The notes under the pieces: model-generated | What the model was told of the DNA's origin: nothing | Databases searched by the model: none | Seen by the model: the letters and a program-made list of their open reading frames with translations, nothing else | Part shown: positions 18,501 through 25,578 of the stretch, in pieces | How the letters are laid out: each line of letters begins with the position of its first letter | Position numbering within the stretch: the first letter of the stretch is position 1 | Position numbers and translations under genes: made by a program | Origin: MWBF01 sp040772005 | GTDB lineage: Bacteria; Chloroflexota; Anaerolineae; CG2-30-64-16 | Length of the DNA: 64,000 nucleotides | Assembly (NCBI GenBank): GCA_040772005.1 | Contig: JAXGYZ010000011.1 | Coordinates: forward strand, 1 to 64,000 | Direction of reading: 5' to 3'

Positions 18501-18570
18501 GGCGCACGGCGCGGACTTGCGTACGTTCTTCCCGGCCCAGGACGAGCCGGTGATGGGCTGCCTGCCGTAG
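15538..18570 (+). CDS. Secreted Asp-box (BNR) repeat protein with duplicated C-terminal domain
   Basis: This 1010-residue protein has a signal peptide followed by about ten Asp-box motifs (SxDxGxxW: STDSGATW, STDGGLTW, SRDGGETW, SEDGGATW and others) spread over residues 60-700, which build beta-propellers as in sialidases, sortilin-like and Ycf48-like proteins. After a Ser/Thr/Ala linker come two copies of a ~130-residue domain (from about 739 and 873), each starting VDARI-VWPH and ending in WAHG-D-RT-FP-QD. I do not recognise that domain. An extracellular binding or surface role is likely. No sialidase catalytic set is apparent. ATG 15538 is chosen because the preceding in-frame region is the upstream terminator. 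Confidence 0.75.
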   Translation: MVPRYRARALLRALCGLVLLAPLLGPRMSAGQTVPASWQPLDGPGGRISHLAGAADGRTLYAVSVTGVNRREDQTQWRERGTPARADALYQSTDSGATWQPVTNDLPPGPIAALHVEPDGDTVYVALNIAGEGQAARSGLWRSRDRGLHWAQVRLDRDDLLIRTIVRSPSGPHLFLGAVDTGPEPRSYVYRLTDGDATWRAFEVLHSADGDALRPGSVLAELVVHPAQSDTLCLTTYGGDVLISRNAGESWRQVSAGGEASGPGRVAFAPDDNGSGLLVRRQGSAGTARLTLERSTDGGLTWQSLSASGLPATGEPRSLAALPGGVYLLNTSAGTYRTTDDGLTWQPLEGALSSGGVAEFLFGGTSGSVVAATGYGLFSSQDGGALWSPLGEGLPANSKIAGLLSHRARPDLLYAISDNRAAWTAAAPPVIWRSLDGGRRWQPAAAGLPDVPLTAWALDPLNPDRLVVASWDYVAVSTDGGLSWQTNRLESSDRQAIAIAAADPQTVYLGGRPALRSTDGGRTWQPVAVRMAGEAEQPADVTGLAVDPADARHLWASLATGVYESRDGGETWQPHGLDGQPVRWLALAMQEVQDETQAPDYALYAGIADGGLQRWAPDTASWQSAQAGLPAGSTLTVLAADPVTAGLLWAARDGGGVYRSEDGGATWTPVGTGVGDNLGQALAINHAEPGSVFLGTAAAGVWVRSANMVLEEAARATSTSPAATRTLDAASAATRSAGVDARIEVVWPHAWAPVESAQRANIGLRLFMPRSLALPACGWRPRVSVWRALDMDPAEPLGQAVQRTVDGQPFPYWELNDVDISRANDPNHKLYFLVRVEGVDTATSVWAHGVDPRTYFPQQDVPSGIASGRITEVDARIQIVWPHDEAGNERPVTQAGLANVVVAFFKHGTRLSVPVGWQPEAIVLHGAWNQEVGKQLSRAPAVQVRQAGAITYPVWEFNDVPVGRATDSQNRLYMWVTAEGVLTYPTIWAHGADLRTFFPAQDEPVMGCLP

Positions 18571-18581
18571 AGGAGTTGGTT

Positions 18582-19310
18582 TTGCTAGAGTGGCCGACAT
18601 GGCAGGTAGCCGCGCTGGGGATCATCCTGATCGCGGCCGCGGTGCTGCTGGTGATCTGGTGGCGGCAGCAGAGCTATCGCTGGGCGTTGGTGCTGGTGCT
18701 CTGCCTGCTCCTCGCGCCGGCGATGAGCTTCTGGTCGAGCATCGCGTTCGAGGTCGCGCCCTACCGGGCGGGCTGCGATGGCGTCTGCCCCGGCCAGCGG
18801 GGCGCGCCGGTCGCGACGCATCTGTGTGAGTCCCTCGGCTGCGAGTTCCGTCCTACGACTTTCACGCTCAACAGCCTGGTGTATCTCGTGTTGTTTCTCG
18901 CGTGGGGCGGCATCGTGCAGGCGCTCCTGCGGCGCATTATCGGTGAATCGCACCGCGTTGCGGCCGGCCGCTTCTCCCTGGGGGTGGTGCTGCTCATCGC
19001 GCCGCTTGCGCTGGCCCCCGTGTTCCTGCCCCCGCCCCAGGCCCACGTGCGCGGGGATTCGCAGCGGGTCGCCATCAACGCGCAGCGCGAGGCGTATATG
19101 TACGATGACACCGCGCCGCTGCCGGTCGTGCGCCTCGCGCTGGAAGACGTGCGGCCCCGGCTCGATGAGCAGCCCGGCCTGCGCGTCTGCCTGCGCACTT
19201 ACAGCTATTTTTACCTGCCAATTGGATTCATGTATCTTGACATGACTCCCGAAGGCGTGCATAGTAACAATGGCGGCACACTCCCGCGTGATGGGTCGTG
19301 CTGGCGTTGA
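18582..19310 (+). CDS. Hypothetical multi-pass membrane protein
   Basis: The 242-residue product has about four hydrophobic helices (near residues 8-25, 32-50, 98-117 and 130-150), a cysteine-containing outer loop (GCDGVCPGQ and HLCESLGCEF) and a C-terminal soluble part. I do not recognise the family. A GAGGAG site directly after the upstream stop codon selects the TTG at 18582. The earlier in-frame opening overlaps the Asp-box gene and is rejected. The 11-bp gap to the Asp-box gene suggests cotranscription. Confidence 0.65.
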   Translation: MLEWPTWQVAALGIILIAAAVLLVIWWRQQSYRWALVLVLCLLLAPAMSFWSSIAFEVAPYRAGCDGVCPGQRGAPVATHLCESLGCEFRPTTFTLNSLVYLVLFLAWGGIVQALLRRIIGESHRVAAGRFSLGVVLLIAPLALAPVFLPPPQAHVRGDSQRVAINAQREAYMYDDTAPLPVVRLALEDVRPRLDEQPGLRVCLRTYSYFYLPIGFMYLDMTPEGVHSNNGGTLPRDGSCWR

Positions 19311-19312
19311 CG

Positions 19313-19392
19313 AGGTTAAAGGTTGGCAAGTTGAAAGTTGCAGGTTGATCCCGTGACCCAACCTGCAACCTTCAACCTGAGAACCTGATAAC
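19313..19392. repeat. AGGTTGAAGGTTGCAGGTTG-type inverted repeat
   Basis: Iterated near-palindromic units (GTTGGCAAGTTGAAAGTTGC then CAACCTGCAACCTTCAACCT) fill most of the gap between two genes, ending just before the GGAGG site of the protease gene. Similar low-complexity intergenic tracts with other core motifs recur in the window. Confidence 0.55.
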
Positions 19393-19411
19393 CCGACTGA
19401 CCGGAGGTTTC

Positions 19412-21511
19412 ATGGAGAACCGCAATCGCACCTATTGGACGATCGGCATCGCTGTCGTGCTGCTGTTGTGCTGCTACTGTCTCGGTATGGCCGTTCTGGG
19501 CACGGTCATCTTTCGCGGCGACACGAGCGTCGAAATTGAAGATGTAGAGCCGGTGCGCGTCATCACGCGCGTTGTCACGGTCATCGTGCCGGAGCGCGTA
19601 ACGCCGACCCCGGTCGAGGGCAGCCAACGTGATGCCACGCCCACCCCCGAGGCCGCCGGCACACCCTCGGCCCCGTCCGGCGTCACCGGCGAGATTGCCA
19701 CCCCGGATGCGGAGGCGGCTGCGCTCTATGCCAGCGAGATGCCTGCGGCCGATCCGCGTGCCTTGACCCTGCGGCTGAAGCCGGACGTAGGCGATATCCC
19801 GCTTGTCGTCAACGCGACGCCCCCCAGCTACGAGGTCGGCGCAAAGCAGGAATTCTGGGTCTCCAACGTTGATACACAGGAGCACCGGCAGATTATCGCG
19901 GAGCTGCGTTACGTCACAGAGCATGTCGCGATGTGGGTGCAGGAGGGCGTGAACATCGACCAGGACGACCTCGAAGCCTCCGCCGACCGCTTCGAGGAAC
20001 AGACCTACCCGACTAACCGCGAGTTTTTCGGCAGCGAGTGGACGCCCGGCGTCGACAATGACCCGCGGCTGCACATCCTGCACGCGCGCGACATGGGTGA
20101 GACGATCGCCGGCTACTATTCGTCTTCCGACGAGTACCCGCGGGCCGTCAACGAATATTCCAACGAACGGGAGATGTTCTACGTCGCAGCGGATGCGGGC
20201 AGCGCCCAACCGAACACATCATTCTATGATGGCCTGCTGGCCCACGAGTTCCAGCACATGATTCATTGGGCCAACGACCGCAACGAGGACTCCTGGGTCA
20301 ACGAGGGCATGTCGGAGCTCGCGTTCATTCTCAACGATTTCGAATCCGGCGGCATGGATATCGCGTACAGCGAGAAGCCCGACACGCAACTGACGACCTG
20401 GGGTGACCCGTCCGTGGGCAACGCGGAGCATTACGGCGCGTCCTACCTCTTCATGACCTACTTCCTGGATCGCTTCGGCGAGGATCTGACGAAGGCAGTC
20501 GTGGCTTCCCCGAAGAACGGCATTGCCGGGTTCAACGAGGCGCTGGAGCAGGCCGGCCGTCCGGAGCGGTTCGAGGACATCTTTGCCGATTGGGTCATCG
20601 CGAACTATCTGGATGCGCCGGATGCGGATGCGGAGGGCCGCTATGGCTACAGTAGAATCGATCTCTTCGACATGAGCCCGGCGGATTCGCACCGCCGCTA
20701 TCCGGTCACTGAGACCGCGGAGGTCAGCCAGTACGGGGTGGACTACATCGAGCTGCGGACCCAGGAAGGTGTGGGGCTCACGCTCAACTTCCGGGGCGTC
20801 ACGGAGACGCCGTTGGTGGCCGGGGAAGTGAGCGATGGGCGCATGTGGTGGTCGAATCGCGGCGACCAGAGCAACACGACCTTGACCCGGCCGGTCGACC
20901 TGCGCAACGCGACCGCGCCGAAGCTCACCTTCCGGACGTGGTACGACATCGAAGAAGGGTGGGACTATGCCTACGTGGAGGCGTCCACGGACGGCGGCGA
21001 GACATGGCAGATCCTGGAAGGTCGGACGACCACCGACGATAATCCGGTCGGCAACGCTTATGGCGTCGGCTGGACGGGCGCGAGCGGTGAGGGCGTCGGC
21101 CCGCAGTGGATCGACGAGGAAGTGGACCTGACCCCGTACGCGGGCCAGGAGATCCTGCTCCGCTTCGAGATGGTGACGGACGACGCCGTGAACGAGCCCG
21201 GCTTCCTGCTGGACGACATCACCGTCAGTGAGATTGGTTTCCAGGATGACGGCGAATCCGGCGAGGCCGGGTGGGTGTCGGATGGCTGGCTGTTGACGGA
21301 CAACACGGTCATGCAGCGCTGGCTCGTCCAGTTGCTCTCGCCCGGTCCCGACGGCGAGCTGGTGATCCAGCGGATGACGGTGGCCGCGGATGGCACCGGC
21401 CAGCTTGTCCTGGACCCGCCGGCGGAGGACAGCCAGGCGCTGCTCATCATCTCCGCGCTTGCGCCGGTGACGACCGAAGCCGCCGCGTACGAGTACACGA
21501 TAGAGGAATGA
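19412..21511 (+). CDS. Membrane-anchored HEXXH metalloprotease (immune inhibitor A/hyicolysin-like)
   Basis: The 699-residue protein has an N-terminal membrane anchor (about 9-32), a Thr/Pro-rich stalk, and a peptidase domain with zinc motif LLAHEFQHMIHW (HEFQH) and the downstream SWVNEGMSELA glutamate, a gluzincin-type arrangement as in M30 peptidases. C-terminal to it is a beta-sandwich like the immune inhibitor A adhesive module (LTFRTWYDIEEGWDYAYVEA and LLRFEMVTDDAVNEPGFLLD). It probably degrades extracellular protein at the cell surface. GGAGG precedes the ATG. It sits next to the Asp-box and CPBP genes. Confidence 0.82.
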   Translation: MENRNRTYWTIGIAVVLLLCCYCLGMAVLGTVIFRGDTSVEIEDVEPVRVITRVVTVIVPERVTPTPVEGSQRDATPTPEAAGTPSAPSGVTGEIATPDAEAAALYASEMPAADPRALTLRLKPDVGDIPLVVNATPPSYEVGAKQEFWVSNVDTQEHRQIIAELRYVTEHVAMWVQEGVNIDQDDLEASADRFEEQTYPTNREFFGSEWTPGVDNDPRLHILHARDMGETIAGYYSSSDEYPRAVNEYSNEREMFYVAADAGSAQPNTSFYDGLLAHEFQHMIHWANDRNEDSWVNEGMSELAFILNDFESGGMDIAYSEKPDTQLTTWGDPSVGNAEHYGASYLFMTYFLDRFGEDLTKAVVASPKNGIAGFNEALEQAGRPERFEDIFADWVIANYLDAPDADAEGRYGYSRIDLFDMSPADSHRRYPVTETAEVSQYGVDYIELRTQEGVGLTLNFRGVTETPLVAGEVSDGRMWWSNRGDQSNTTLTRPVDLRNATAPKLTFRTWYDIEEGWDYAYVEASTDGGETWQILEGRTTTDDNPVGNAYGVGWTGASGEGVGPQWIDEEVDLTPYAGQEILLRFEMVTDDAVNEPGFLLDDITVSEIGFQDDGESGEAGWVSDGWLLTDNTVMQRWLVQLLSPGPDGELVIQRMTVAADGTGQLVLDPPAEDSQALLIISALAPVTTEAAAYEYTIEE

Positions 21512-21513
21512 CG

Positions 21514-21684
21514 GACCGATGACAAGGTGAAGAGGTGACAAGGTGAAGAGGTGAAGCGCGGAATCGGGGCTTCTGCCGGTCTGGGCGTGTATGGGCGTAA
21601 CCGACCTGACCGGCTAAAGCCTCCACTCCAAGCTCACCTTGTCACCCGGTCACCTTGTCACCCGGTCACCGTGTCACGCCGTCG
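21514..21684. repeat. GGTGA tracts flanking an imperfect 70-bp hairpin repeat
   Basis: Iterated AAGGTGAAGAGGTGA units (21521-21554) are followed by an imperfect member of the TCGAGGCTT hairpin family (about 21556-21630) and a complementary CACCTTGTCACCCGGTCACC tract (21632-21684). The whole block can fold as one nested hairpin. It fills the gap before the CPBP gene. Confidence 0.65.
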
Positions 21685-21687
21685 CCC

Positions 21688-22371
21688 ATGCCCAACCTCC
21701 TCTTCCTCCTCTGCCTCACGGCGCTGCTTGCGGCGCTGGCCTACGCGACCGTGCGAACCGGACAGCTCCTGCGCACCTGGACGCCTGACCGCAACCTGAT
21801 GCTGAGCGGGCCGGAGAATGTGTTCCGGCTCGCGTTGATTGCCGTCTGTCTGCTGCTGGGGTTCACGCTGGGGCCGGGCAGCGCGACGCTGGGGCTGCGC
21901 AGCACGGAGCCGGTTGCGGATGTGGCCCTGGGACTGGCGTGCGGGCTGGTGCTGTCCGCGATAGTGGCTGGCGCGGGCTGGCTCATCGAGCGGGCCTGGG
22001 GCGCAGATGTCTATAACGATGTCGTGCTGTGCGCCATCCTGCCCCGCAGCCGCCGGGAGTGGGTTGGTGTGCTGCTTGCGCTGCTGCCCGCGGCCCTGCT
22101 GGAGGAGCTGCTCTTTCGGGCGCTGCCGCTGGCGGGATTGGCCTGGCTGATTGCCCCGCGCTGGCTGCTCTGGCCGTTGAGCGTGGGCTTCGGCCTGCTT
22201 CACTGGCCGCAGGGTAGTTGGGGGGTGCTCGGCGCGACCCTGGCAGGAGTTGTTTTCGGCCTGCTCTTTCTGTTCACCGGCAGCCTGTGGGTGCCGCTGG
22301 CCGCGCACTATGTTCTGAACGTCACGCAGTTGTTGTTAGCGCAAATCACGCGAGCGCAGCCACTCCGTTAA
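21688..22371 (+). CDS. CPBP family intramembrane metalloprotease
   Basis: The 227-residue protein has about six hydrophobic helices and the CPBP motifs: motif 1 LLEELLFRALPLAG (EExxxR), motif 2 VGFGLLHWPQG (FxxxH) and motif 3 HYVLNVTQ (HxxxN). These residues form the active site of Rce1-type intramembrane proteases. ATG 21688 is the first methionine after the repeat tract; no clear ribosome site is seen. Its 3' end overlaps the convergent hydrolase gene by 36 bp. Confidence 0.85.
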   Translation: MPNLLFLLCLTALLAALAYATVRTGQLLRTWTPDRNLMLSGPENVFRLALIAVCLLLGFTLGPGSATLGLRSTEPVADVALGLACGLVLSAIVAGAGWLIERAWGADVYNDVVLCAILPRSRREWVGVLLALLPAALLEELLFRALPLAGLAWLIAPRWLLWPLSVGFGLLHWPQGSWGVLGATLAGVVFGLLFLFTGSLWVPLAAHYVLNVTQLLLAQITRAQPLR

Positions 22372-23109
22372 CAGACCGGCGACCTCTGCCGGCCGTTCCA
22401 GCATGACCATGTGACCTGCCGCCGGGATCACGACCAGGTGTGCATCGGGGATGCGCTCGGCCATTGCCCGGCTGGACTCGACTGGCGTCATGCGGTCAGC
22501 CTCGCCGCAGAGCACCAGTGCCGGGACGTTGACCCGGTGCAGGTCGGCCAGCCGGTCGAAACGGTCGCAGGCGACGAAGTCAGCGTGGAGCACCTCAGGC
22601 GCAACCCCGCGCAGCCTCCGCACGAACAGGCGCAGCAGCTCAGGATCGATATCCGCCGCGTGTGTCCTCATGGCAAGCAGTTCGGTGGTCCGCTCGAAAT
22701 CCACGGACAGGCTCGCCAGAAGCTCCGGCGCGATGCACAACTGTCCGCCTGTCGATACCAGTACCAGCCCGGCCAGTCGCGGCGCATGGCGCAGCGCATA
22801 TTCCAGCGCGATCGCGCCGCCCATCGAATGACCCGCCAGGATAAACCGCGGTAGGCCCAGCGCGTCCACAAATGTGTGAACCGCCTCGGCATATGCCCCG
22901 ATATCGGCCCGTGCCGGCCCATCGGCCTTGCCGTGCCCCGGTAAATCCAGGCTATAGACTACGGCCTCCGGCAGACGGCGCAGTTCGGCCGGCCAGTGCA
23001 TGTGATTGCCGCCTGCGCCGTGCACGAGGACGAGCGGCGCGTGCTGGTCGGCGCCTTCGTGCCGGCGATAGTAGAGCCGCCCGCCGCCGGGCAGGGTGAT
23101 GGTGGGCAT
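22336..23109 (-). CDS. Alpha/beta hydrolase
   Basis: The 257-residue protein is a standard alpha/beta-hydrolase: oxyanion segment LVLVHGAGGNHMHW, nucleophile elbow LAGHSMGGAIALE (serine), acidic residue region LVLCGEADRMTPVE and catalytic histidine IPAAGHMVMLERP. It resembles carboxylesterases and BioH-like enzymes, and the substrate is unknown. GGAGGTTACAC upstream fixes ATG 23109; the longer opening is not supported. Convergent overlap with the CPBP gene is 36 bp. Confidence 0.88.
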   Translation of the reverse strand: MPTITLPGGGRLYYRRHEGADQHAPLVLVHGAGGNHMHWPAELRRLPEAVVYSLDLPGHGKADGPARADIGAYAEAVHTFVDALGLPRFILAGHSMGGAIALEYALRHAPRLAGLVLVSTGGQLCIAPELLASLSVDFERTTELLAMRTHAADIDPELLRLFVRRLRGVAPEVLHADFVACDRFDRLADLHRVNVPALVLCGEADRMTPVESSRAMAERIPDAHLVVIPAAGHMVMLERPAEVAGLLTEWLRSRDLR

Positions 23110-23163
23110 GTGTAACCTCCGCACTGATTGTATCATGTGCGCGCGACGCAGGACTTCATAAGG

Positions 23164-23333
23164 CAATCGGAGTCGAGGCTTTGGTGTCTATCTGAAGACC
23201 CGCTCTGGCCGGTCTGACCGTGCCACGGGCTCGGTCAGACCGGCCAGAGCAATCAAGGCAATTGGAGTCGAGGCTTCAGCCGGTTAGTCTGGCTCCTGGC
23301 GTAGACGCCCAAACCGGCTGAAGCCTCGACTCC
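23164..23333. repeat. Nested hairpin repeats upstream of the rhodanese gene
   Basis: A truncated arm of the TCGAGGCTT hairpin family (23169-23182) is followed by a separate 49-bp palindrome GCTCTGGCCGGTCTGACC ... GGTCAGACCGGCCAGAGC (23202-23250). After a repeated AAGGCAAT-GGAGTCGAGGCTT stretch comes a complete 70-bp hairpin of the family (23264-23333). The layout suggests one repeat inserted into another. This occupies most of the 334-bp gap, and the rest holds a promoter. Confidence 0.7.
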
Positions 23334-23375
23334 ATTTCCATCTTCGCGCTATATTTGGAACTCCTATGGCGCAGC

Positions 23376-23405
23376 TTGTTCGTTTGTACACTGTTAGTGT
23401 AGAAT
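23376..23405 (+). promoter_or_regulatory. Sigma-70-like promoter for the rhodanese gene
   Basis: TTGTTC (23376-23381) and TAGAAT (23400-23405) are separated by 18 bp. The predicted transcript would begin near 23412 and reach the GGGAGG site at 23431. Confidence 0.6.
23387..23401. promoter_or_regulatory. Candidate operator TACACT-GTT-AGTGTA
   Basis: A perfect 6-bp inverted repeat with a 3-bp spacer overlaps the promoter spacer and the first bases of the -10 box. The size fits a dimeric repressor site. No cognate regulator is identified. Confidence 0.5.
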
Positions 23406-23443
23406 ACACAGCGAGACGTATTGCACACAAGGGAGGCTTGAAG

Positions 23444-23917
23444 TTGCGAAAACCACTCTTATGGGTGCTGGTGGCAGCAAGCGTGCTGCTGATCGTCGCC
23501 GGCGTCCTGCTGATATCCCAATCCGCACCGCCCGCGGCCGCGAATCCGTCGGCCCCACCCACTACGCAGTCGTTCCTGACCTTGGGCGGGGACGGCGTGG
23601 CGCGCATCAGCGTCCAGGACTTGCACGCGCAACTGGCGGGCGCAAATCCGCCGGTCGTATGGGAATTCCGCTCGGCCTCATCTTACGAAGCCGCGCACCT
23701 GTCCGGCTCGCGCCTGTTGACGCTGGAGGAGATTCCTGCGGCTGCGGAGGGGCTGGACAAGGCCCAGGCGATTGTGACGCTGTGTGCCTGACCGGACGAA
23801 GCGACGAGCGCCCGTGCGGCGCAAATCTTGGAGGGTCTGGGGTTCTCGAACGTGGCCGCGTTGGAAGGCGGCATTGCTGCGTGGCAGGCCGCGGGCCTGC
23901 CGCTGGTGAGTGATTGA
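23444..23917 (+). CDS. Membrane-anchored rhodanese with in-frame TGA (candidate selenoprotein)
   Basis: Reading through one TGA (23789-23791) gives a 157-residue protein: an N-terminal membrane anchor (about 5-25), a short Pro/Ala linker and a rhodanese domain. Before the TGA it reads AIVTLCA, after it PDEATSARAAQILEGLGFSN and then GGIAAWQAAGLP, the normal rhodanese C-terminus. The TGA replaces the second cysteine of the CxCPxE loop known in this rhodanese subgroup, next to the retained catalytic cysteine (residue 114). Sec116 is proposed. A nonsense-mutated pseudogene is the alternative. GGGAGG at 23431-23436 supports the TTG start at 23444. It would act on sulfur or selenium transfer outside the membrane. 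Confidence 0.65.
23808..23822 (+). promoter_or_regulatory. Candidate bacterial SECIS apical stem-loop
   Basis: GCGCC-CGTGC-GGCGC forms a 5-bp stem with a 5-base loop carrying G-U. The loop GU lies 23-24 bases after the TGA; in the Escherichia coli fdhF element it lies at about 20-21. No bulged U is visible, so this is suggestive only. Confidence 0.35.
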
Positions 23918-23926
23918 TGCAAAAAA

Positions 23927-23996
23927 GGAGTCGAGACTTTGGCCCGCCTGGCAGAAGTACCGTGTTGCCAGGGCTTCCGGCTAAAGTCTCGACTCC
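23927..23996. repeat. 70-bp hairpin repeat (family A) after the rhodanese gene
   Basis: Arms GGAGTCGAGACTTT and AAAGTCTCGACTCC flank a partly paired centre (TGGCAGAAGTACCGTGTTGCCA). It begins 10 bp after the second stop codon and may act as a terminator. An iterated TCACC tract follows to 24032. Confidence 0.7.
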
Positions 23997-24034
23997 AGCG
24001 GGTCACCTCTTCACCGCTTCACCTTGTCACCCCA

Positions 24035-24310
24035 TCATTTGGCCGTGCGGTTGCGGGCGAGTTGCGTCAGGATGAACTTGGCCGCCAGGATCGCGACCAG
24101 CGAGCCGATGAACGTCTGAATGACGTAGACACCGGCAATGGAAAGGCCCCATGTGCCGAGCAGCAACTGGCCGATCACGCCGCCGATGAAACCGACGACG
24201 ATATTGCCGATCCAGCCGTAGGGCAGCGGTGTCCTAGAGATCTTCTCGACGATCGCGACGATGACAATGGTCACGAGCAACGCGCCAATCCAGCCACAGA
24301 TATCCAGCAT
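24035..24310 (-). CDS. GlsB/YeaQ/YmgE family membrane protein
   Basis: The 91-residue protein has three hydrophobic segments rich in Gly, with GWIGNIVVGFIGGVIGQLLL typical of the transglycosylase-associated (GlsB/YeaQ/YmgE) family. These small membrane proteins are often stress-induced, with unknown activity. GGGAGA precedes ATG 24310. The IS110 transposase stop codon lies only 26 bp upstream, so the insertion is right at the edge of this gene's ribosome site and may have removed its native promoter. Confidence 0.85.
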   Translation of the reverse strand: MLDICGWIGALLVTIVIVAIVEKISRTPLPYGWIGNIVVGFIGGVIGQLLLGTWGLSIAGVYVIQTFIGSLVAILAAKFILTQLARNRTAK

Positions 24311-24336
24311 GGTGTGTCTCCCTTGAAAATGTCCCG

Positions 24337-25578
24337 TTACCCGGCCGGGGCAGCGCACGGCGCCAGTTCGACCCGATAGCCGAGCTTCTCGAGACGGCGC
24401 ACGGCTCGGCGTTTCACCGCCTCACGGTCCCGCTCATCGAAGTAGTTGCCACCCAGGTCTTCATAGGCCGTCTGCCGAGTAATCAGGTGATAACCTGTGA
24501 CCAGTAAACTGTGCCCGACGGCGACCGCTGCCCGTTGTGTGCCTCGCCGGGCTGCCAGGCGGCGATAGAGCGCCTGGAAGTACTTGTGCTTGGTGTGGGC
24601 TGCGCCGTGGGCCGCTTCAATCAGTGCCCGCCGCAGCCACGGACTGCCTTTGCGCGTGCGGCCACTCTTGCGTTTGCCTGCACTCTCGTGGTTGCCCGGA
24701 CACATACCGGCCCAGGAAGCCAGGTGGTCGGCATCTTCGAAAGGCGCCAGATCCGCACCAATCTCGGCGACGATGATCTCGGCAATGCGCTGGTTAATGC
24801 CCGGCAAGGCATCCCACGTCGCTAAGGCCGCCGCAAAAGGGCGCATCTGCTCCGCAATCTGCTGGTCCAGTTGCGCCATCGCCTCGTCGAGAAAGTCGAT
24901 GTGACTCAGATGCTGCGCCAACATAAAGCGATGATGTGGCCGCACGCGCCCGCTCAACGCCTTCACGAGCAAGTCCTGCTTGTCGCGCAACCGCCCTTTG
25001 GCTAAGGCGGCCAACGTGGCGGCGTCCGTTTGGCCCTCGACTAACTCGGCCAGGATGGCGCGGCCACTCACCCCCATCACATCGCTGGCGACACTCGCCA
25101 ACTTGATGTTGGCGTCTTCCAGTACCTTCTGCACCCGATTGACTTCGCTCTTGCGTTCATCCCCCAACTTCGTGCGATAGCGGGTCAGATCCCGCAGTTC
25201 TCGCAAAACCTCCGAGGGGATGAAGCTGCCTTTGAGCAAGCCATGCCGCAAGAGGTCGGCGATCCATTCGGCGTCCTGCACGTCCGTCTTACGCCCCGCC
25301 AACGCTTTGATGCGTTCGGCGTTGACCACCAGGATGGCGAACCGGTCATCCAGCAGGTTGTATACGGGCTTCCAGTACACCCCCGTGCTCTCCATCGCCA
25401 CATGGCTGACACCCAGACCGGCCAACCAATCCGCTAAAGCCTCCAGATGCACCGTCATCGTCGCAAAGGTGCGGGTTTCCTTGAGCGGCTGACCGTCTGG
25501 CCCCGGCACGATCACACAGGCCACTACGGTCTGCTTGTGGACGTCGATCCCGCAACAACGCTCGTAGACCACTTGCAT
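24337..25578 (-). CDS. IS110 family transposase (DEDD recombinase)
   Basis: The 413-residue protein starts with the RuvC-like domain (CCGIDVHKQTVVACVIV with the first Asp, AMESTGVYWKPV with the Glu, RKTDVQDAEWIADLL with the later Asp pair) and ends with the Tnp domain ALPGINQRIAEIIVAEIG ... HESAGKRKSGRTRKG, which contains the catalytic serine region. It recombines element and target DNA with an RNA guide in studied relatives. The gene is intact, so the element may be active. GGAGGT precedes the ATG. Confidence 0.95.
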   Translation of the reverse strand: MQVVYERCCGIDVHKQTVVACVIVPGPDGQPLKETRTFATMTVHLEALADWLAGLGVSHVAMESTGVYWKPVYNLLDDRFAILVVNAERIKALAGRKTDVQDAEWIADLLRHGLLKGSFIPSEVLRELRDLTRYRTKLGDERKSEVNRVQKVLEDANIKLASVASDVMGVSGRAILAELVEGQTDAATLAALAKGRLRDKQDLLVKALSGRVRPHHRFMLAQHLSHIDFLDEAMAQLDQQIAEQMRPFAAALATWDALPGINQRIAEIIVAEIGADLAPFEDADHLASWAGMCPGNHESAGKRKSGRTRKGSPWLRRALIEAAHGAAHTKHKYFQALYRRLAARRGTQRAAVAVGHSLLVTGYHLITRQTAYEDLGGNYFDERDREAVKRRAVRRLEKLGYRVELAPCAAPAG

